A stretch of 53,306 nucleotides of DNA from Acidimicrobiaceae bacterium (GCA_002729765.1 PBYV01000051.1:1-53306), one strand, 5' to 3'; shown: positions 1 through 9,814, counted from the first letter of the stretch. Notes: a model not told the origin generated them from the sequence alone. Numbers and translations: made by a program.

Positions 1-374
1 TCAAGCTCATGGCAAATATTTGTTATAGCCTGAGCAAAAATTTTCCACTCATGGTCTGGTTCAGGACCGTGCAATATACATGCGTCAGGTCCTTCTAAAC
101 CTTCGATATTCAAAAGTTCTATTGAAGGCCATTCAAGATTCTCTACTACACCATCATTTAAATTAAGAATGGGTCGACGAGCACGATGATCTAGAAGTTT
201 GTCTGTGTCGAACTTGACCATTGTTTGACTTTGAGCTTTTAACAAGAGGGAGTCTTTAACACTGCGCGCAATTCCGGATGAATCTATCCAACCCTCAAGA
301 GCCAAAATTAAAACAGGTTTTTTTAGTTCCTCAAGTTGAATGAATTCAAAAAGATACTCATGATCATTTTTCAT
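1..374 (-). CDS. PAC2 family protein (proteasome assembly chaperone-like), 3' end truncated by window edge
   Basis: Manual reverse-complement translation from ATG at 374: MKNDHEYLFEFIQLEELKKPVLILALEGWIDSSGIARSVKDSLL...VKFDTDKLLDHRARRPILNLNDGV; the 'ALEGWIDSG' and 'LLDHRARRP' motifs resemble actinobacterial PAC2 proteins. Confidence 0.8.
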   Translation of the reverse strand, partial: MKNDHEYLFEFIQLEELKKPVLILALEGWIDSSGIARSVKDSLLLKAQSQTMVKFDTDKLLDHRARRPILNLNDGVVENLEWPSIELLNIEGLEGPDACILHGPEPDHEWKIFAQAITNICHEL

Positions 375-377
375 CTT

Positions 378-1406
378 TTAGTCCTTCAAAAAATCTTGGA
401 ATGTTGAATTAGCTAAATCAATTAGAAGAAGAACACGTTCTCCAAAAACTTCAATAGCAGCGGCATCAGCTTCATTTCCCATCACTCCAGCTGCATACCT
501 TGTGTAAACCCCTTCGAGTATGCATGCGAGTCTCCAATAAGCAAACGCTATATAGAAATCTAATTCTGAAAGATCTCTTTCACTTAAGTCGCTATAAAGC
601 TCACGCACTTCTCCAGGGGTAGGGAAACCTTCAACTGACATAGCCTGTGTTTCCATGCCCGTAAGGTCATTTGAATAGGAAATAATCGCTGCAAGGTCTG
701 AAAGAACATCACCTAATGTGCAAAGCTCCCAGTCTAAAACCGCAGCCACTTCACCTGTTTCGCTCATGATTGTATTGTCTAATCTGTAGTCGCCGTGAAC
801 TATTCCAACTCCCTGCTGCTCAGGAACATTTTGGAGAAGGTTGTCATGGATTTCAAAAACACCTGGTATTTCTCTATTAGTTGATTGTTCAAATTGCGCT
901 TTCCAACGTTTTAGCTGACGTTCGATGTAAGCATCTTTTCTAGCCAAATCACCAAGTCCCACTTCATCAACATCTACTGCATGTAAAGAAACAAGTGTCT
1001 TTAAGAGAGACTCGCCCATTTTATTGCGAACTGAAAGAGGCTGAGAGCGGGCGATTTCAGCGTCACGCACCACTATTCCTTCCACGAAGTCCATTACATA
1101 AAAAGGAGCATCGTTAATTGTCGTGTCTTCACAAAGGCCAACCACTCTGGGAACTGGAACTTCACTGCCTGCGAGTGCTTTGATTACCCGGTATTCACGA
1201 CCCATATCATGAGCGGTTGCAAGAACGTGTCCTAGAGGAGGGCGTCTAAGAACCCATTTTCTTCCAGAATTCTCTGTAACCGTATAAGTCAAATTGGAGT
1301 GTCCGCCAACGATTTGATGATATTCAAGTTCACCTTCAACTCCGCCGACATGCGCATCTAACCACTTACGAACCTCGTTTTCTCTTATACCCGGAGTTGT
1401 ATTCAT
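378..1406 (-). CDS. Phosphotransferase family protein (APH/ACAD10 N-terminal kinase-like)
   Basis: 342 aa ORF; motifs GGHSNLTYTV, WVLRRPPLGHVLATAHDMGREYRV, VHGDYRLDNTI, AVLDWELCTLGDVLSDLA. Confidence 0.88.
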   Translation of the reverse strand: MNTTPGIRENEVRKWLDAHVGGVEGELEYHQIVGGHSNLTYTVTENSGRKWVLRRPPLGHVLATAHDMGREYRVIKALAGSEVPVPRVVGLCEDTTINDAPFYVMDFVEGIVVRDAEIARSQPLSVRNKMGESLLKTLVSLHAVDVDEVGLGDLARKDAYIERQLKRWKAQFEQSTNREIPGVFEIHDNLLQNVPEQQGVGIVHGDYRLDNTIMSETGEVAAVLDWELCTLGDVLSDLAAIISYSNDLTGMETQAMSVEGFPTPGEVRELYSDLSERDLSELDFYIAFAYWRLACILEGVYTRYAAGVMGNEADAAAIEVFGERVLLLIDLANSTFQDFLKD

Positions 1407-1478
1407 GCTCAGACGGTAGTGGACTAAAGAGGATCTCTCTACCCTAAAGGTAAGGAAATTTGTTTTCTTGTTTGGTGG

Positions 1479-2192
1479 ATGAAGATGACTCTTGAAGTAA
1501 CTGATATTGATTTCGAAAAAGAAGTATTAGAACGTTCAGAAAATACCCCAGTGGTGGTTGATCTCTGGGCGCCCTGGTGTGGCCCGTGTAAAAGTTTAGG
1601 TCCGATATTGGAAAGGGTTATTGAAGAGACAGAAGGAAAAGTTATTCTCGTCAAAGTAAATATTGATGAAAATCCTGGTGTGGCGGGAGCATTTAAGGTT
1701 CAGTCAATTCCGGCTGTTTTTGCAATACACAACAAGGATGTTGTCAGCAGTTTCGTTGGCGCACAAGGTGAAGAAGCTGTGAGGGACTTCGTTCAAAAAC
1801 TTTTACCTTCCGAAGAGATGACAGAACTAGAAAAACTAATAAATGATGGAGATGAGTTGTCTCTTAGAAAAGCTTTAGAAATAGAAGCGGATAATCCGAC
1901 GGCAGTAACAAGCCTCGCCCAACTACTTGTGACAAGAAATGAAGAGGGAGATAAAGACGAAGCAATAAAACTTCTTGAAAAAATATCCGAGACTCCTGAA
2001 ACGAGAAGAGTGTTAGCGATAGCACGTCTTGAGAATGTAGAGGATATTGATTCTGAATTAACTGAATTGATTGAGAGAGTTAAAACAGATGAAGATGCAA
2101 GAGATAGATTTATCGACCTGCTTGAACTATTAGGCCCTGAAGATCCAAGAACAAGTGAATGGAGACAACGCTTGACCTCTGCGCTCTTCTAG
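1479..2192 (+). CDS. Thioredoxin-domain protein with C-terminal TPR-like region (YbbN/CnoX-like)
   Basis: 237 aa; N-terminal thioredoxin fold with WCGPC active site, helical C-terminal extension. Confidence 0.85.
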   Translation: MKMTLEVTDIDFEKEVLERSENTPVVVDLWAPWCGPCKSLGPILERVIEETEGKVILVKVNIDENPGVAGAFKVQSIPAVFAIHNKDVVSSFVGAQGEEAVRDFVQKLLPSEEMTELEKLINDGDELSLRKALEIEADNPTAVTSLAQLLVTRNEEGDKDEAIKLLEKISETPETRRVLAIARLENVEDIDSELTELIERVKTDEDARDRFIDLLELLGPEDPRTSEWRQRLTSALF

Positions 2193-2213
2193 TAGGCAGA
2201 AAGCAAAAAGACT

Positions 2214-2672
2214 GTGACTAAAGATACGAAAATTGAAGTTCCGGCAGTAGAAGGTTTCTTCACCATTGAGGAAGAACCACATTTAATCGGTGGTCGTTTT
2301 AAAAAATCTGGGAGCTATTGTTTTCCAAAAAGTCTTGGAGGGTCAGATCCTGATTTTCCTGATGATGAAATTGAAGAAGTTCTTTTAAGTAGAGTCGGAA
2401 AAATTTGGTCCTATACAAACAGTGTCTATCCGCCACCGCCACCTTTTATAGCGGCAGAACCTTATGAACCTATTGTCATTGCAGCAGTAGAATTAGAAGA
2501 AGAAAAAATGGTGATACTAGGTCAGGTAGTAAATGGTTATAGCGTTGAAGATCTAAGCGTAGGTATGCCAGTTGAAGTTACGGTCGGAACTTTGTACGAA
2601 GATTCCGAAAATCGTTACTTAACCTGGATGTGGAAGCCATTGTCTGAAGAGCAGAAACAGGATAAAAATTAG
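2214..2672 (+). CDS. DUF35-type OB-fold protein (acyl-CoA/thiolase partner) lacking canonical zinc-ribbon cysteines
   Basis: 152 aa, GTG start; EEVLLSRVGKIWSYTNSVYPPPPPFIAAEPYEPIVIAAVELEEEKMVILGQVV matches the DUF35 OB-fold pattern; immediately upstream of a thiolase. Confidence 0.8.
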   Translation: MTKDTKIEVPAVEGFFTIEEEPHLIGGRFKKSGSYCFPKSLGGSDPDFPDDEIEEVLLSRVGKIWSYTNSVYPPPPPFIAAEPYEPIVIAAVELEEEKMVILGQVVNGYSVEDLSVGMPVEVTVGTLYEDSENRYLTWMWKPLSEEQKQDKN

Positions 2673-2674
2673 AA

Positions 2675-3862
2675 ATGGAAGATATAGCGATATTGGGAGT
2701 CGGAATGCATCCCTGGGGCAAATGGGGCCGCAATTTCGTTGAATACGGCACTGTTGCTGCAAGGAAAGCCTTAGATGACGCTCAACTTGAATGGAGCGAG
2801 GTCGGTTTTATTTCTGGAGCAATAACCGTTCGATGCGGTTACCCCGGTTATGTAGCTGGATCAACCATGGCGCGCGCTTTAGGCTTCAACGGAACCCAAG
2901 TGGCTAGCTCATACGCAGCTTGTGCTTCAGGTGCTACTGCTCTTTCCGTCGCCCGCGGGCAAATTCTTTCAGGTGCATGTGACGTAGCTTTAGTTGTTGG
3001 GGCGGATACAACACCGGACGGATTCCTTGCACCCAATGATGGAATTAGAACTGACGACACTGATTGGCTTCGCTTCCACATGGTAGGAGCAACTAACCCC
3101 GTCTATTTCGGTTTGCATGCTAGACGACGTATGGAACTGTACGGCGCTACTCAGGAAGATTTCGCTCTCGTTAAAGTGAAAAACAGTAAACACGCAGTAT
3201 TTAATGAAAATGCACGATTCAACAAAGAGTATGCTTTGGAAGATATTTCCGCTTCACCTGTCGTATCCGACCCATTAAGATTGTTAGAGATATGCACAAC
3301 AAGTGACGGTGGAGCAGCAGTCGTAGTTTCTTCTCTCGATTATGCCAAGTCACTCGGCGTCGATAATCCGGTTCGAATATCAGCAATTGCGTTAAATACT
3401 CCCACCTACCCAGATCCCTTAATCGACCTCCCTTATTTAGCAACTGACTCATCGGCGAATACCATTCCGAATGAAATAGGTTTTAAAGAATCAATTGGAA
3501 AACATGTTTACGAAGAAGCAGGTATAGGACCTGAAGATGTAGACGTAGCTGAAGTTTATGATCTAGCGTCCTCCATGGAGCTCGACTGGTACGAGCAATT
3601 GGGTTTTTGCCAACCTGGTGAGGCGGAGAGTCTTCTACGAGACGGAAGTACTTCGATTGGAGGAAGAATTCCCGTGAACCCAAGTGGAGGACTCGGGGCA
3701 TTCGGAGAAGCTGTTCCGGCACAAGCAATTGCTCAAGTCTGTGAACTTAACTGGCAGTTAGCTCAGCAAGCAGGAAAGCGACAAGTTGAAGATGCCAGAA
3801 TAGGTATTACAGCAAATCAAGGTTTATTTGGGCACGGTTCTTCAGTCTTACTTAGAAGATAG
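2675..3862 (+). CDS. Thiolase family protein, SCP-x/lipid-transfer (Ltp2-like) type
   Basis: 395 aa; AACASGATAL, EVYDLASSMELDWYEQLGFC, NPSGGLGAFGEA, GLFGHGSSVLL. Confidence 0.88.
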   Translation: MEDIAILGVGMHPWGKWGRNFVEYGTVAARKALDDAQLEWSEVGFISGAITVRCGYPGYVAGSTMARALGFNGTQVASSYAACASGATALSVARGQILSGACDVALVVGADTTPDGFLAPNDGIRTDDTDWLRFHMVGATNPVYFGLHARRRMELYGATQEDFALVKVKNSKHAVFNENARFNKEYALEDISASPVVSDPLRLLEICTTSDGGAAVVVSSLDYAKSLGVDNPVRISAIALNTPTYPDPLIDLPYLATDSSANTIPNEIGFKESIGKHVYEEAGIGPEDVDVAEVYDLASSMELDWYEQLGFCQPGEAESLLRDGSTSIGGRIPVNPSGGLGAFGEAVPAQAIAQVCELNWQLAQQAGKRQVEDARIGITANQGLFGHGSSVLLRR

Positions 3863-3903
3863 CGTCAGTAACATATAGAATTAGTGAAATGAGGTGGTGA
3901 AGT

Positions 3904-4644
3904 ATGGCAGTACACGAAACCATAGATGATGGAATAGCAATTCTCACTATGGATAATCCGCCTGTTAGTGCACTAAATGTCACAGATGCATACTTTATTG
4001 CAGAAAAAATACGCTCTTACAGCAACCAAGAAGATGATATTAAAGTTGTTTTGATTCGCTCTTCCGGAAATGGCTTTTGCGCAGGAGTCGATATTAAGGA
4101 AATGCAAGAACTTCCAGAAAATGAAGGCATTTTGAAAGCCAATCATTCTTGTTATGAATTGTTCGATGCTATACATAGTTCCAAAACCCCTGTTATAGCA
4201 GTTGTGAATGGTCACTGTTTAGGAACAGGAATTGGAATTGCTGGCAGCGCAGATGTGATCATCGCTGCCGAGGATGCCACTTTTGGTCTTCCAGAGGTGG
4301 ATAACGGGGCACTCGGAGCAGCGAGTCACCTTATGCGTCTGGTTCCTTCCCAGAAAGCAAGGTGGATGCTCTACACCTGCGAGACGGCAACATCACAAGA
4401 GCTTTTTAATTATGGATCAGTTTTAGAAGTCGTAGAAAGTGAAAAACTTGAAGAAGCTTCATTAGCAGCTGCTAAAAAAATCGCAGAAAAGAATGGAACA
4501 CTAATACGAGCAGCAAAAGCCTCATTAGACGGGATTGAGGAAACGAATCTTTCAAAGCGTTATAGATTTGAACAGGGTTATACATTCGAGATGAACCTCA
4601 TGGGAATTGGCGATCAGGCTCGCGACGCATTTTTGGACAAATAA
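3904..4644 (+). CDS. Enoyl-CoA hydratase/isomerase (crotonase) family
   Basis: 246 aa; IAILTMDNPPVSALN, GNGFCAGVDIKEM, AVVNGHCLGTGIGIAGSADVIIAAEDATFGLPEV; SD 'gaggtgg' upstream. Confidence 0.9.
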   Translation: MAVHETIDDGIAILTMDNPPVSALNVTDAYFIAEKIRSYSNQEDDIKVVLIRSSGNGFCAGVDIKEMQELPENEGILKANHSCYELFDAIHSSKTPVIAVVNGHCLGTGIGIAGSADVIIAAEDATFGLPEVDNGALGAASHLMRLVPSQKARWMLYTCETATSQELFNYGSVLEVVESEKLEEASLAAAKKIAEKNGTLIRAAKASLDGIEETNLSKRYRFEQGYTFEMNLMGIGDQARDAFLDK

Positions 4645-4663
4645 GATCATAGGTAATTGCGTA

Positions 4664-5488
4664 ATGAATGAAGTGTCACTCGTGGTTATGGCTGCTGGAC
4701 TTGGAAGTAGGTTTGGTGCACCTAAACAGCTGGTATCAGTCGGTCCAGAAAATGAAATTTTTCTTGATTATGCTATTAGAGCAGCGATAGAGGAAGAAGT
4801 TAAAAAAGTTGTAATAGTTACTCGAAGCATCTTGAATGAGCAACTGGAAAAGCATCTCACCCAATACCAGTGGAGTGACTTGCTTATTGAAATCGTTAAT
4901 CAGGATGCCTTCGAACCTAAACGTGATAAACCATGGGGAACCGGGCATGCAGTCGTTACAGCTTTGGCCAAAACAGATGGACCAATTATTGTCATGAATG
5001 CAGATGACTATTATGGCCCCACGGCTTTAAGGCAGATTCTTCATGGTTTCAATGCTGAAAACCCAGCAATTCTGGCGTTTAAATTGAAAAATACACTTCC
5101 TGAAAGTGGAAGCGTTTCACGAGGCATTCTTTCAATAGAGAACGAAAAACTTTTGAGTATCAGAGAAACACATGAGATAAGAAACGAAGAGAACCTCATC
5201 AGAAGCAGAGATCAAGCTTCTATTCCCAGTGATACTGATGTTTCTATGAATCTATGGGCCCTTCCATCTAAAAGTCTAGAAATACTCAAAGAACAATGGA
5301 GTGTTTTTATAGCCTCAAATTCTTCCGAGGAAGAAGCAGAATTTCTCTTACCGCTGGCAATTGAAGAACAGCGTTTAAATAATCAGATTGAAATAGATGT
5401 GATTAGAAGCAACGAGTCATGGATAGGGGTTACTAATCCTGAAGACCTTGATACGGCAAGAAGCGCCCTAGCGGTAATTAACGACTAA
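4664..5488 (+). CDS. NTP transferase-domain protein (sugar nucleotidyltransferase-like)
   Basis: ORF track begins at 4607; ATG at 4664 gives MNEVSLVVMAAGLGSRFGAPKQLV with the nucleotidyltransferase GxGxRxxxxK loop and VMNADDYYG. Confidence 0.82.
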   Translation: MNEVSLVVMAAGLGSRFGAPKQLVSVGPENEIFLDYAIRAAIEEEVKKVVIVTRSILNEQLEKHLTQYQWSDLLIEIVNQDAFEPKRDKPWGTGHAVVTALAKTDGPIIVMNADDYYGPTALRQILHGFNAENPAILAFKLKNTLPESGSVSRGILSIENEKLLSIRETHEIRNEENLIRSRDQASIPSDTDVSMNLWALPSKSLEILKEQWSVFIASNSSEEEAEFLLPLAIEEQRLNNQIEIDVIRSNESWIGVTNPEDLDTARSALAVIND

Positions 5489-5499
5489 CTGGAGCAAAG

Positions 5500-6471
5500 A
5501 TGTTTGTACTACGTTTCGATTTACGTATTCCACCTTTTGTGGAAACCCTCACACACGGCGACCAGTATCGGGAATTCTTAAAAATGGTCGAATGGGCTGA
5601 CGACAAGGGTTTCGCAGCTGTTGTCCTTTCAGAACATCATGGCACAGAAGACGGATATATGAACTCACCTCTATTACTAGCGGGAAGTGTTTTAGGAGCA
5701 ACGGATAATCTTTTTTGTTCTGTCTCTGCTTTACTTTTACCTTTACACGACCAGCTTAGAATCGCAGAAGAAATAGCGACTATAGATTTGATAGCACCGG
5801 GAAGATTCAATGTCGTAATAGGTATCGGCTACAGAGAATCAGAGTTTGAAATGTTCGCCAAGAACAGAAAAACTCGAGGACGGGATACCGAAGAAGGCAT
5901 ACAAACAATTCTCACTGCCTTAAAAGGAAAACCTTTTGAATACAAAGGAAGAGAAGTGCTTATTAGCCCTAAACCTGTTTCAGATCCCAGTTCCTTAATT
6001 TCCGTAGGTGGTTCAGTCGAGATATCGGCTAAACGAGCAGCGAGATTAGGATTACCTTTTGTGCCAGCAGTTAAGGATGACTCTTTGGAAAATGCTTATT
6101 ATTTGGAAGCAAAAGAAGTCGGTTACGAAAACCCTATCTGCATGATGCCTTCTGGCCCTGGGATGGTGATGGTAAGTGAGGACCCAGAAAGACTTTGGAG
6201 CGAGATAGGGGAGAATCTTGTATATGACGCCATGACTTATGCTGCATGGCAATATCAGGATCAAAGATCCTCATGGCATGTAGAAGGAACAAGTATTGAT
6301 GAACTCAAAAAAGGTGGTCAGCATCTAATTGTGACACCTCAAGAGTGTGTGGATCTTGTAAGAAACAATGGTGCGGTAGTTCTACATCCGCTAGTCGGAG
6401 GTTTGGATCCAGGAGTTGGGTGGGAAAGTTTAGAGTTAGTAGCTAATAAAGTAATTCCTGCTCTAAATTAA
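5500..6471 (+). CDS. LLM class flavin-dependent oxidoreductase (luciferase-like)
   Basis: 323 aa; FAAVVLSEHHGTEDGYMNSPLLLAGSVLGATD, RIAEEIATIDLIAPGRFNVVIGIGYRESEFEMF. Confidence 0.88.
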   Translation: MFVLRFDLRIPPFVETLTHGDQYREFLKMVEWADDKGFAAVVLSEHHGTEDGYMNSPLLLAGSVLGATDNLFCSVSALLLPLHDQLRIAEEIATIDLIAPGRFNVVIGIGYRESEFEMFAKNRKTRGRDTEEGIQTILTALKGKPFEYKGREVLISPKPVSDPSSLISVGGSVEISAKRAARLGLPFVPAVKDDSLENAYYLEAKEVGYENPICMMPSGPGMVMVSEDPERLWSEIGENLVYDAMTYAAWQYQDQRSSWHVEGTSIDELKKGGQHLIVTPQECVDLVRNNGAVVLHPLVGGLDPGVGWESLELVANKVIPALN

Positions 6472-6513
6472 TGCATCATGAAATGTATATAAATAGATTT
6501 ATTTGGAGAGGCA

Positions 6514-7314
6514 ATGAGTGATTTAACAGTAGAAAAAGATGGATCGATCTTGGTTCTAACAATGAATAGGCCAAATCGGCAAAATGCAATGACTCTTCCT
6601 ATGTTCGCACGACTGGCTGACGCTTGGGAAATGATAGATGAGGACTTAGATATTCGAGTCTGTATTTTGACAGGAGCCGCTGGGAATTTTTCTTCGGGGA
6701 TGGATTTACGATCCCTCTCAGGTGATAGTGAAAACACAGATGATTATGACGTCAATAAACGTATGACAGAGGAAGGTTCAGATTTTATTTATAGAGGTTT
6801 ATTGAAAACTAAACACCCTAGGGTTCCCTTGATAGCCGCCGTGGAAGGGAATGCTATTGCTGGCGGTACTGAAATCCTTCAAGGAACAGATATTCGAGTG
6901 GCTGGAGAATCAGCCGTCTTCGGAGTTTCAGAAGTTAAATGGTCCTTATATCCAATGGGAGGATCAGCAGTCCGACTTGCACGACAGATACCTTTCACAG
7001 AAGCAGCAGACATACTTTTAACAGGAAAGCATATAACCGCTGAAGAAGCTAAAAACCTTGGCTTAATAGGTCACGTGGTAGATGACGGCAAGGCAATGGA
7101 TAAATCCATGGAAATAGCTGAAACTATTTGTCAGAACGGTCCACTAGCTGTCGAAGGTGTTCTACGAACTCTTAGAGAAACAACAGGAATGACAGAAGAA
7201 GAAGCTTTTGAATACGAAGACCCAATCGGCAAGGAAGTATTTGCTTCACAAGATGCAAAGGAAGGCCCTAAGGCATTTACGCAGAAAAGGCCACCTGAAT
7301 TTAAACGTCGCTGA
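6514..7314 (+). CDS. Crotonase/enoyl-CoA hydratase family protein
   Basis: 266 aa; [61 protein letters not shown]. Confidence 0.9.
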   Translation: MSDLTVEKDGSILVLTMNRPNRQNAMTLPMFARLADAWEMIDEDLDIRVCILTGAAGNFSSGMDLRSLSGDSENTDDYDVNKRMTEEGSDFIYRGLLKTKHPRVPLIAAVEGNAIAGGTEILQGTDIRVAGESAVFGVSEVKWSLYPMGGSAVRLARQIPFTEAADILLTGKHITAEEAKNLGLIGHVVDDGKAMDKSMEIAETICQNGPLAVEGVLRTLRETTGMTEEEAFEYEDPIGKEVFASQDAKEGPKAFTQKRPPEFKRR

Positions 7315-7968
7315 TCAGAAACGGTCGCTACCTTCCTCGAAACCTGGAAGTTGAGACTGGATTTCGAAACCCATTTTTGTCGCCTCATCTAAAATTAAGT
7401 GTTCACATGACTCCCAGTCATGTGCTCTAAGACCAGTCAAATCCTGATTGTAAGGGGCGTCGTAAATTATCACCCTATTGCCGGTAGATTCGAGCGCTTC
7501 TATATTGTGAGGAGCGTCGTCGATATATAAATGAGCTCCCACCTGTGGTTTATCGCCTAAAAAACATATGTCTCTATAAGGTATTTTTGCGGCATCCAGC
7601 CATTCAACTGTGTCAACGACCGCTTTAGCGTGGGTCCAATTGACGTATAGTCGGTGAGTGATAATTCGGATCCAAACACCAGCATCAGAGAGTCTCCATA
7701 GAACTTCTGATGCTCGATCCATGGCAGGCATTTGCCTCATCATGTTGTACTCATCAACTGCCAGATGATGCAACTTTCGATATTCCTCAGTAGTCAGTCC
7801 CCACTCGTTGAAATCCCAGGAACGTTTAAGAGGAAGGGCGGATTTGTCTACTCCAAGTTCCTGGGCAGCAATTTCCCTAAACGCAGTGGTGTAGTCGGCG
7901 CATACGCCATCTAAGTCAACACCTAGAACAAAAGGAGTGTCGAGATGGTTTTTTTCTTCAGAAGTCAT
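7315..7968 (-). CDS. HAD-like 5'(3')-deoxyribonucleotidase family protein
   Basis: 217 aa; VLGVDLDGVCADYTTAFREIAA, IRIITHRLY, DICFLGDKPQVGAHLYIDDAPHNIEAL. Confidence 0.8.
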   Translation of the reverse strand: MTSEEKNHLDTPFVLGVDLDGVCADYTTAFREIAAQELGVDKSALPLKRSWDFNEWGLTTEEYRKLHHLAVDEYNMMRQMPAMDRASEVLWRLSDAGVWIRIITHRLYVNWTHAKAVVDTVEWLDAAKIPYRDICFLGDKPQVGAHLYIDDAPHNIEALESTGNRVIIYDAPYNQDLTGLRAHDWESCEHLILDEATKMGFEIQSQLPGFEEGSDRF

Positions 7969-7969
7969 T

Positions 7970-8722
7970 TCAGCCTGCGGTTAGTCCACCGTCTACTGTA
8001 ATGACGGCGCCATGGATTCTCCGAGCATCATATGACGCTAAAAAAGAAATTACATTCGAGATCTCTTCAGCTTCAGCCATTCCTCGAAAACCCATGTACG
8101 GTTTCACTAAATCCATATTCACATCTTCGGGTATCGAATAATTGTCAATAAGTTGAGTTTGGACGCTACCGGGGGCTACAGCATTTATTCTGATGCCAGT
8201 TTTTATGTATTCCATTGCTAACGATTTAGTCATCGCAATAACCCCACCTTTAGTTGCAGAGTAAGCGACTGTGTAAGCTTGCCCCATCAGACCAGAGCAG
8301 GAAGCAATGTTAATTAAGGAACCACTGCTCTCAATCAGGAAAGGTATTGCCGCCTGCGAGCACCAAAAAACTCCAGAGAGGTTAACTCCAACCATTTGGT
8401 TCCAAGAAGTTTCAGACACTTCGGTCATGTGTTCACTTCGAGCGATTCCAGCGATATTAGCTAAGACATCGATTCGACCGTTTTTTTCAAATATTTGAGA
8501 GATGGTTGAATGACATTGCTCCTTTGAAGCAACATCGACCATGTAAGTATCACAACGTTCTTTATTAGATTGCAGAGAGTTTGACAAAGCATCAAGGCCA
8601 GCAGTATCAACATCCATCGCAGCGACCTGAAATCCCTGGTCAAGCATGGTGATTACGGTTGCTCTTCCTATTCCGGAAGCTGCACCTGTTATCACAGCTA
8701 CTTTAGATTCATTTTTTGTCAT
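7970..8722 (-). CDS. SDR family NAD(P)-dependent oxidoreductase
   Basis: 250 aa; TGAASGIGRA, NIAGIA, YSATKGG, NAVAPGSVQT. Confidence 0.93.
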   Translation of the reverse strand: MTKNESKVAVITGAASGIGRATVITMLDQGFQVAAMDVDTAGLDALSNSLQSNKERCDTYMVDVASKEQCHSTISQIFEKNGRIDVLANIAGIARSEHMTEVSETSWNQMVGVNLSGVFWCSQAAIPFLIESSGSLINIASCSGLMGQAYTVAYSATKGGVIAMTKSLAMEYIKTGIRINAVAPGSVQTQLIDNYSIPEDVNMDLVKPYMGFRGMAEAEEISNVISFLASYDARRIHGAVITVDGGLTAG

Positions 8723-8815
8723 AGGGCGTTTCTGCTTTCATCGATAAACCGTAGTCTTCAGATCAGCATTTGTGGAGTATCTCCGAATACTTTAGACAAT
8801 TAGAAAGCAGGAGTT

Positions 8816-9433
8816 GTGTCGACCGAATTGATGTATTTAAACGAAACTACTAGGCGATTAATGAAAGCAGTTCGTTTGATTGACACATCCGATGATGTTC
8901 TATCGGAACTGAGTGAAAAAATTTCTGATATTGCTTCGGAGGCTGAAAAGTACACTTATAAGGGTCAAACAGCACAAGGGTCATTAAAGAACGACAAAAA
9001 TCCGATTGAAAGACGCGAGCAAAATCCATCCGAATTTTTTCCCTACAGTCCAGCTGTAGGTCCTTTTAACCCAATAGCGCCTCCACTCAAGGCGGAGGTA
9101 ATCAATGGAGAGAAATATAAAGAAATAAGGGCATTGGGAAAACTCGATGGGGTTTATATTGGGCCACCCGATCTAGTGCAAGGTGGTGTAATCGCACTAC
9201 TTTTCGACGACATACTGGGAAGTGTTTTAGTCGTTAACAATTGTGGTGCTATGACAGGAACTTTAGAAGTGAGATACGAAAAACCTACTCCTATTAGTAA
9301 AGAACTGTTATGGATAGGAAAGATAGAGAAAATTGAAGGACGTAAAATTCATGTTTCAGCTGAGTTGTGGGATGGAGAAACCAGAACAGCAAAAGCAAAA
9401 GGGGTTTTTGTAAAAGTTAAGATGCTGAGTTGA
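8816..9433 (+). CDS. PaaI-like acyl-CoA thioesterase (hotdog fold)
   Basis: 205 aa, GTG start; LDGVYIGPPDLVQGGVIALLFDDILGSVLVVNNCGAMTGTLEVRYEKPTPI. Confidence 0.8.
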   Translation: MSTELMYLNETTRRLMKAVRLIDTSDDVLSELSEKISDIASEAEKYTYKGQTAQGSLKNDKNPIERREQNPSEFFPYSPAVGPFNPIAPPLKAEVINGEKYKEIRALGKLDGVYIGPPDLVQGGVIALLFDDILGSVLVVNNCGAMTGTLEVRYEKPTPISKELLWIGKIEKIEGRKIHVSAELWDGETRTAKAKGVFVKVKMLS

Positions 9434-9444
9434 CCAGTGTAAAA

Positions 9445-9480
9445 GCAAAAAACCCCGCCACCGAAGTGACGGGGTTTTTT
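9445..9480. terminator. Bidirectional intrinsic terminator between convergent genes
   Basis: aaaaaaCCCCGCCACcgaaGTGACGGGGtttttt: 9-bp stem with one C-A mismatch, A tract upstream and T tract downstream, between convergent CDSs ending at 9433 and 9494. Confidence 0.88.
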
Positions 9481-9493
9481 AAGTTTTTGCTAC

Positions 9494-9814
9494 TTAGCGG
9501 GCTACGCCTTTACCAAGAGCAGAAATTGCCGCATTTCCGACCGGAATAAACGCACAAATTGCTAGTGCAGTTCCGATATCAGATCCGAAGCTTCCCATTC
9601 CGAGAATTTCGGTTGATGCGCCGTAGTCCATACCACCAAGTTCAGTGATTGCTACGAAAAGATAAGCCCAAATTAAGTTCAAATTAGGCCCGATAATTGG
9701 AAGTCCTTTAAGCATTCCATTAACACCTGCGGTGTCGAGAATGCTGTCAAGAACAGCAACTACACCCTGAAAAACCATTCCTAGAATGATCAGAGTGAGA
9801 ATTGTTGACATCAT
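9494..9814 (-). CDS. Small Gly-rich hydrophobic membrane protein of unknown function
   Basis: 106 aa; hydrophobic segments ILTLIILGMVFQGVVAVL, LIWAYLFVAI and ALAICAFIPVGNAAISAL; SD-like ggagag region upstream; terminator downstream. Confidence 0.7.
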   Translation of the reverse strand: MMSTILTLIILGMVFQGVVAVLDSILDTAGVNGMLKGLPIIGPNLNLIWAYLFVAITELGGMDYGASTEILGMGSFGSDIGTALAICAFIPVGNAAISALGKGVAR

